DNA of 64,000 nt from Linanthus parryae (lineage: Eukaryota > Streptophyta > Magnoliopsida > Ericales > Polemoniaceae), in contig JALGPY010000003.1 in the NCBI GenBank assembly GCA_023055425.1, positions 69,052,991-69,116,990 on the forward strand, read 5' to 3'. The notes beneath the pieces are model-generated. The model had not been told where the DNA came from and made no database searches. It saw only the letters and a list, made by a program, of their open reading frames with translations. Both the position numbers and the translations under genes were made by a program. Positions 57,757 through 64,000 of this stretch are shown here, piece by piece. Each line of letters opens with the position of its first letter. Positions within the stretch are counted from its first letter, which is position 1.

Positions 57757-57769
57757 ACAAGTGGGAGAC
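57757..57769 (+). other. Copia B polypurine tract
   Basis: ACAAGTGGGAGAC directly before the 3' LTR start at 57770. Confidence 0.75.
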
Positions 57770-59192
57770 TGTTGGAATAGATGCCCTACAGGGAATCTAG
57801 TTTAGTATGAATTTATTTGGCTAGAAAATTCATTGTATTATTTATTGGATATTTAATATAATGAAGTCCTTAGATTTACAATTGTGTTGTTTATCTTAAA
57901 TATCCCTAGTCCAGTATAATGATTACTGGGACAATCATCTATAGACTAGTATGGGGTTGGATTGATATGGAGATATCATGATCCAACACATGGGTGTGCA
58001 TTAAGGGTAATGGCGCACTGGATTGACCCATCTCCGAGAAGGATACATACACGTTATGTTAAGTCACAAGTGCTTCTCGTGGTGCAATGGTATTGTCATC
58101 CTTAGACTTTAAGTCGCTAGATATTCTAGTTGTGGATTATTGTGATTTTGGTAGCGTTAAACGCTACACCGTAACTGGGTAGTTATAAAGGTGTGTACCG
58201 GATACAATAAGAAGCAAGCTTAGAGATCGTAGTGGAGGTAGATAGAATTTGTCCCTCCCACATAACGGGAGCAAATATCCTAGGCCACTCGAGGGATAGT
58301 GCTTATAGAATGTCTGGCCAGACTCAAATAAATCAATATGGGATATTGATGTTATTGCACGAATAAGGCTATTCCCATGGATTGAGAAACTATGGATTGG
58401 ATATACGAATGTGACTTGTATGTATCGTGTCCAATCCGGATATAGAGAAAAAGGAATGATACAATTACTTGTACAAGGTTTGTCGGGTGACTATTCTATT
58501 AGTTGGCTAGAATGGATGTTTTGCTAGAAACCGCTCCATATTAGCAAATTGTTGCTACCAACTAGATAGAACCTATGGGGTCACACGCTATATAGAGTTA
58601 AACTAGATTTGAGAGTTAATTAATAGGATTAATTAATTAGAAGGATCACTTTGCAACACCTTGCAACTTAGTACGACTAATTTGCAAGGAAGGGACTAAA
58701 CCGAATTCTAGTAGGACTAGAATGGGTCCTTTAGGTAGTTGGCAAGGATTTGTTGGACTATATAATGGATGCTCCTTCCTTCCTTCCCACACGTATGACC
58801 TTATTGATCATAACTTGAGTGGGAGAGAACAAAAAGGAGAGAGCAAGCAAGCAAGAGGAGCCCGTCGCCCCCCTTGCCGCCGCCCCATCCCGTCGGCCCA
58901 AACAAGGAGGCCGAACCTCCTTGTTTCCTCGCGTTGTGTGATTTCTTCTTCCTCTTCCTCCATTCCGGGCTAGCACAAAGGAGTAGGAAGATCTAGAATT
59001 CAAATATAGGCGTGGATCAACTATAGAGAACGTGATAGAATTCGCGTTTGAAGTCATCAAAGGAGAAACCCTAAGGTGTGTGAATTGATTTCTTCTCTTA
59101 CCATCGTTATGTCTCTTGACTTGTGATCCTTGGAGGGTATTGCATGGATTATATTCGTTTTTCCATTGCGCATCCATGATCAAAACCCTACA
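57770..59192 (+). repeat. Copia B 3' LTR
   Basis: Starts TGTTGGAATAGATGCCCT and ends CAAAACCCTACA; partner of 50706-52130. A long minus-strand frame running through it (from 59687) is a chance fusion with copia A coding sequence. Confidence 0.93.
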
Positions 59193-59197
59193 AGTAG
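59193..59197. repeat. 5-bp target duplication of copia B, right copy
   Basis: AGTAG, as at 50701-50705. Confidence 0.92.
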
Positions 59198-60740
59198 AAG
59201 AGGTCCTAGGACCTTTATTTGTGGTAAAGGGAAGTTTCTTTCCTTTTGCTACACCGCAAGCAGAACAATGGTTCTTAACAATACAAGGGAGTTGCAATTT
59301 CTTAAAGAAAGCATAAGAAATGTCAGCAGCAGGGTGACCAAGTCTAGCTTGCCAAACTTGACTATGTGTGAATGATTGGTGTGAAGAACTAAAGGAAACA
59401 ACAGCTTGAGGAGATATATTTTGAGAAGGAACAATGGTTTTTAAGCCATTAGTAGACTTCCGTTGATACATGACTTTCTTGGGAAGCTTGTCCTGTATCA
59501 CCATAGAAGTAGCATCAAAAATCACAATACAGTTATTTTCTCTAGATAGTTTTTGAAATGAAATGAGATTATGAGCCAAGTGTGGAATATGAAGTAACTG
59601 ATTTAAGAGGAAAGTACCATTAGAAGTAGGTAATAGACCATCACCAGATGACATTGCAGCTATAAAGGAGCCATCAGCCAAAACCACATGAGAAGGCCCT
59701 ATTCCAGAGAGATTACCTCTGTGATGAAGATTAGAGTGGTCATGAGTGAGATGACTACTAGATCCAGAGTATAGAATCCACTATTACTTGGAGGTTGAAG
59801 AATGAGCCAACAATGCCTTAGTGTTATAGCCTTCTTTAAACCTGTGCCAACATGTGGCTGTAGTATGACCAATCTTATCATAAATCTGACATTGTACAGT
59901 AGAATTATAGCTACTAGACAGAGAAGAAGAGCTACCTTTTGGCTTGTTGTGACTTGGCTTAGAATAGCCTTTAGAGTAGCTAGGGGTTATAAAATTACTA
60001 GAACCATGCATGTACTGAGCATAATTATCATAATGTGCAACCAAAGCAACATAAGAAGTAGTATTAGCAAGAAGAGCTTGATGTTCAAGATCAACATGAA
60101 CAACTTCTGAAAGAATTTGTGTATGTACTTCTTCAATATCCAAAGACAATGGAAGATACCTAATAAGAGGCTTAATAGAGTTGAATTCAGCAGGTAAACC
60201 TTGGAGAGAATAGAAAACAAGATCAGCATGATTAATCGGAGAACCATCTAGGGCAAGTTGCTCAGACATTAGACGAATCCGAGCTAAGAAATCCTTCACA
60301 GATTCAGTACTTGTTTACTTGATACTGTGCAGTTGATATCTCAAATTGTAAGTACCAGTAGAATTGAACCGAATGAATTTGTCTTCGAGAAATTTTCATA
60401 CAGAGAAAGCAGTATGAAGATGCTTAACTTGTACCAAAACAGACAGACTCAAAGTAGCAAGAAGAAAACTATGGATACATAATCCTCAACAATCCAACTA
60501 TGAAACTGAGGATTAGGTGAAGAAACACCTTCGCCGGAGAGAATCTCTCATTCCGAATACGAATCATACTTTAGACGACCGAGAAGCAAGCTGTCAATGA
60601 GAGCACTTTCGCACTGAAGACGCCAACACCGTAGTTATGAGCATCGAGCACCACAGGCACCAGATTATGGAAATTGGTGATGAAGAACTGGAGATTGGAG
60701 GCTACGGTGGTCGGAGAAGAAGAAACTGATAGACCAAAAG
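59198..60740 (-). pseudogene. Copia A gag, protease and pre-integrase part, broken
   Basis: Read on the minus strand from about 60730: gag start with FFITNFHNLVPVVLDAHNYG, then LRYQLHS and the intact stretch 60299-59784 (SVKDFLARIRLMSEQLALDG, GLPAEFNSIKPLIRY). The zinc knuckle reads CQIYDKIGHTTATC, with Tyr in place of the second Cys. The protease site near 59770 reads WILYSGSSSHLTHD, with Tyr replacing the catalytic Asp. The pre-integrase block (VWQARLGHPAAD, CSACGVAKGKKLPF) follows and runs into copia B at 59197, continuing at 50700. Stops occur near 59782, 60320, 60400 and 60560. The 5' LTR of copia A is not visible; an unrelated LTR begins at about 60770. Confidence 0.88.
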
Positions 60741-60769
60741 CTCTTTGGTATTAATATGTGGATATATAG

Positions 60770-62230
60770 AAAGGAGGAGCTTTGGTTCGTTGGTGATGAA
60801 AGCCAGAAACACAAGTGTCAAAGCTTCAAAGCTTTGAGACACTGTAGTTGCCTTATATGTTTTTAACTGTTGTGTATCATGCAGATCTATATGTTGGTGT
60901 TTGGAATGATTTTGTCATTCTCTTTGATGTTATGCAAATACTGTGAAATCATGTTTTGATGATACAACATAATGTGCAGGACTGATATGGATTGGGAATT
61001 CAAGTTCATTTTGATCAACTAGCAGTCAAAGCTTCAAATCTTTGACAATTTCTGAGTACTTCTTACTGCTAAGTTCATCTAACCAGATCTGTGTATGCAG
61101 GTCAATTCATTGGGTTTTATAACCTGTTATTAACTTATACTAGTATATTAATACTTGTACTATAATGGGTAATTGGTATATCCAGTTAATTAGATAAATA
61201 AACTGTTTTTATTATCAGACAAAACTTAGCCTAATTTCTTCATGAACTGTCAGCATAATGTTGATCAGATCTTGATGCTAGTTTGTCTGGTTATTGTTTG
61301 ATCTTGTTTGTTGAGTGTATGCAGGGTTAATGGGCGTTCCAACGTCCATAAATAAATCAGATAGCTATCCAAGCATAGCTGTTAAAAGAAGCATATGAGG
61401 GGATAGGATTTTTAGGCATTCATTTCCTAAAATCTCTCAGGTTGTTGCAGGCTATTACTTAAGAGATCATTTATTTGAATTCCATACAGGAGACACACAC
61501 AAGGAGAGATTGATCAACGTGGGATTTGAAGAGTGTTACAAATAGGAGAGATCAGATCATACAATTCTTCAAATCATCAGGCCTATTAACACTGCAGAAG
61601 CACGATCATTCATCAGAGATTGAAGAACACTTCCAAGCTTTGTTGCTTATTTCCATTCTGTTCTTTTCATACTTGTACTGAATTTGAATTATCATTATGT
61701 GTTCTTAAACCTCATAAACATGGAAGTTTAGTTGTTCAATTGAACAACAAAGAGATTCTTATTGTTTCAACAGGTTGTAGCTGGAACTATATAGGTTGGG
61801 AAACACAAGCTGTATAGGTGAAAGGTAGCTCACTTAGGATTGAGATCTAGGGCTAAGTCTAGGTGCTTAATAAGAAGTTGTGTTAGAATCCTGGAGGGAT
61901 AAGATCCCTCAGGAAGATACTAGGTCCAATTGTGACTGAACTCTGTAAAATCCTTGTGTTCTTGCTGCTTACTTTTATTATATTTACATTCCAGTCTAAG
62001 CAGTAAGTTCCAAAGCTTTGGAGTTTTCCAAATCTCAAAGCTTTGAAGCTTCTGTGTTCTGCAGTTATATCTCTAGTTTCTCAAATCTGTCTAAAGCTTT
62101 GAGATATCAACTTCATACTCTCTCTTGGTTTCAAAAGACTATTTTTAAGAAAATTTTGGCATACTCTATTCAAACCCCACTTCTAGAGTATATAGATCAT
62201 GTTGATATACTTACATTACAAACTTTCAAT
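60770..62230 (+). mobile_element. LTR copy 2 (copia type, CAAAGCTTTG-rich)
   Basis: A diverged relative of 46929-48398 over its full length. It is preceded by a purine-rich GAAAGGAGGAGC and followed at 62231 by TTGTATCAAAGCTTGGG, which looks like a decayed TTGGTATCAGAGCTTGG primer-binding site, so it reads as a plus-strand 5' LTR or as a solo LTR with a bit of leader. It lies at the leader of copia A. No coding sequence; its short frames are spurious. Confidence 0.65.
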
Positions 62231-62247
62231 TTGTATCAAAGCTTGGG

Positions 62248-62930
62248 TCACTATTTAAGGTGAAGGGAGGCGAATCCCTGTACCTGTTCGATTGCATGTC
62301 TGCTATACCGATTAAAAATCGTTTCAACATGAACGCAATAAACCCTACTAGGCGGAATTAGGGTTCATACCTGCGTCCAATCTATCTGATGTAGGTCTGA
62401 AAACACTCCTGATCTTCTCCCGTATTCTTGAAGTTCCTCATGGATGCAAGTGTGGGCTTGCTGCTTCCAGAATCCTTCTTAGCCTCCAGACGAATTGCCC
62501 TCACTCTGTAAACCCTAGATTTCAGTGTGTATCTGAAGTATGCGAATTCTGAAGGTTAAGAAAACTTATGTAGGCTACGGGAGGGACCTGGAGGAGAAAA
62601 TACAAATTAGACTCCTAACTTTATTAGTACTTCTGGTTTCACCCAAACCTAGCCCGAATAAAGTTAATAACAGTTAGTACCACTAAAAAACTATTATTGC
62701 ACTCCTGTCCGTATTCTCAAAAATAATATTTCGAGCTCATTTTATTAAATACTTATTATCTCCCCATGTTATGATTACAAATATCCGTCGATTAAATTAA
62801 TTACTTACTAATTCATTTAATCGACCTCTTCCCAATTCCTTGATCCTTACCACTTAACTTATTTGATATTTCCAGATTACCAAGTAATCTACCTGCAGGG
62901 TTTGACATAATCAAAACTTATAAGTGACAC
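62248..62930. other. Non-coding; possibly part of another LTR
   Basis: No gene recognised. The style on the minus strand (TATGTCAAACCCTGCAGG near 62900, GAACCCTAATTCCGCCTAG near 62360) is that of a retrotransposon LTR or leader, but no partner copy or clean end was found. Confidence 0.4.
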
Positions 62931-62934
62931 ACGA

Positions 62935-64000
62935 TTACTACGCGTTGCTACGCAAGTATACGGTCAAGTAATAAAGTGGAGTATTTTGGACTCCGAGTTA
63001 TCGAACCCAAGGGAAGGTGTTTACTATATGCTCTAGATTAGTAATTAAACTCAACTAAGTAACCGGTAAAAATGGTTTTAGTTTGAAGTGTTGTCACCCT
63101 CAAACAAGTGACTAGCAATGGTAGTGAAATAATGCGAATAAAATGATTTGCTGTAAATCAGAGGAGAGAAAGCTAAGCAACCTATAGATCACCTAGGGTG
63201 GTTTTGACAATTCCGGATTCCATGTTCTAACACAATGACTCTTAGTAACCTATGCTGGGTAATGGCGTTGACAATTACCTATCAGTATCATGTCGTTCTA
63301 CACAAAGGTAATGATTTGTCCCTCTCAGGCCAAGTATACTACCTATGTGTTCTAGCAGGCCAACAATGTTGCAAGGGATAATGTCCTCTCAGACCACCAT
63401 TCACAAGCAACTCATTACTTCCTGCTGAATTTACCCTCATCTATCCATTCCTATCGAACTAACCTCTCAGTCTAGTCAATTAAGAATGATCTTGTTTACT
63501 CATCCCAACTAGGGCAGAGTTGTTTTCACACACTCACTAGTTACGTAGTAATTTCGGGTCATGACTCCTACGTTACTAAGAATTAAGCACAACAAACAAG
63601 ATAGTTAGGCTAACAATATCATCATTAAGCCCATTTCATGATTGAATGAAGAAATAGTCAATCCACATCACACATCTTAGCCCTAACTTGTCAATGAAAG
63701 AACTCAACATGATGAAAACCAAAACAATCTTCATTAAACCATAATCCTAGCATGAAAGATCATCCAAAATCCGGAGAATATCATCAAAACATAAACCCTA
63801 GGCTCTCCATAGATGTCTAAGTATGAGTTTAGCTACTCATAAAACAAGTTAACATGGTTCTTGAATAGTTCATACAAGAAAGTAAAAAGAAAAACAGATC
63901 AAACGCTAGAAATCGTGAAGATTGGCGTGATCCGGGCTCTTCTCCTTGCTTGAGGCCGTTCCCAATGAAGTCTCCTTGTTCTCCTCCTTCTTCTTGGCTC
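62935..64000 (-). mobile_element. LTR-like module 3, cut by the window end
   Basis: Carries at about 62945-63020 a block like those in modules 1 and 2: GCAAGTATACGGTCAAGTAA then GAGTTATCGAACCCAAGGGA. Module 1 shares AxATCGAACCCAAGGGA, and also CGTGTCACT on the minus strand side. It continues past 64000, with AACAGATCAAACGCTAG near 63890 as in module 2. No gag is attached. Function and lineage undetermined. Confidence 0.42.

Larger units (their letters stand above)
50706..59192 (+). mobile_element. Copia B, complete Ty1/copia element, 8.5 kb
   Basis: Two LTRs of 1425 and 1423 bases (50706-52130 and 57770-59192), a perfect 5-bp target duplication (AGTAG), a primer-binding site, a purine tract and a gag-pol region in copia order (gag, protease, integrase, reverse transcriptase, RNase H). 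The LTRs differ at a number of positions and by short indels, so it is clearly older than the element at 35369-45084. It lies antisense inside the integrase gene of copia A. Gag-pol is interrupted by about nine stops or shifts, so this copy is not autonomous. Confidence 0.94.

Noticed and set aside
58758..59687. A 309-aa minus-strand frame that begins as copia gag-pre-integrase and ends with an unknown domain, suggestive of a fusion protein.
   Set aside because: The second half is simply the copia B 3' LTR read antisense. The border is exactly the insertion point with its 5-bp duplication.
46929..62230. The two CAAAGCTTTG-rich LTRs as the pair bounding one 15-kb element.
   Set aside because: Coding sequence of copia A continues left of the first LTR, and the interior is on the opposite strand. 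Their divergence is also large. Two separate insertions are simpler.

Overview
This window reads as nuclear DNA of a flowering plant, probably a eudicot. I see one apparently intact host gene and, around it, layers of transposable elements of nearly every major plant class. There are no prokaryotic operons, rRNA or tRNA genes, or CRISPR arrays. Introns are GT-AG, TATA-like boxes and AATAAA signals are present, and triplet and poly(A) microsatellites are common.

Layout. 1-2358: start of a Ty1/copia-type gag on the minus strand, next to a long LTR-like module carrying perfect palindromes. 3293-11581: a complete-length Mutator-like element (MULE) with ~95-bp terminal inverted repeats and a perfect 9-bp target duplication. 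It holds a decayed MuDR-type transposase on the plus strand, a small GRF zinc-finger gene on the minus strand running toward it, and three arrays of a ~51-bp hairpin minisatellite. 11627-12303: a solo copia-type LTR. 14700-20340: a second LTR-like module split by a hAT transposon (16110-19335). 22425-26385: a second, related hAT. 26649-29953: the host gene, three exons, 463 aa, a secreted/membrane malectin-like protein without LRRs or a kinase, with two MITEs in its first intron.

30318-62230 is one nested stack. The base is a short-LTR copia on the minus strand (copia A). A LINE of about 6.2 kb net inserted into its 3' LTR, with a 17-bp target duplication. Into the LINE went a 9.7-kb non-autonomous chromovirus-like element (35369-45084) with 4.06-kb, almost identical LTRs and only 1.6 kb between them, encoding a nucleocapsid-like protein with two zinc-binding modules. 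A second copia (B, plus strand, 50706-59192) sits in the integrase gene of copia A, and two related LTRs (46929-48398 and 60770-62230) interrupt its RNase H region and leader. The window ends in a third LTR-like module (62935-64000).

Most element genes are dead (nonsense codons, frameshifts, lost catalytic residues). The exceptions are the malectin-like gene, the GRF gene and the gag ORF of the youngest element. The observations I rate highest are the MULE with its convergent GRF gene and hairpin arrays, the long-LTR element with a redundant LTR start, and the recurrence of perfect-palindrome clusters, different in sequence, in three LTR families.
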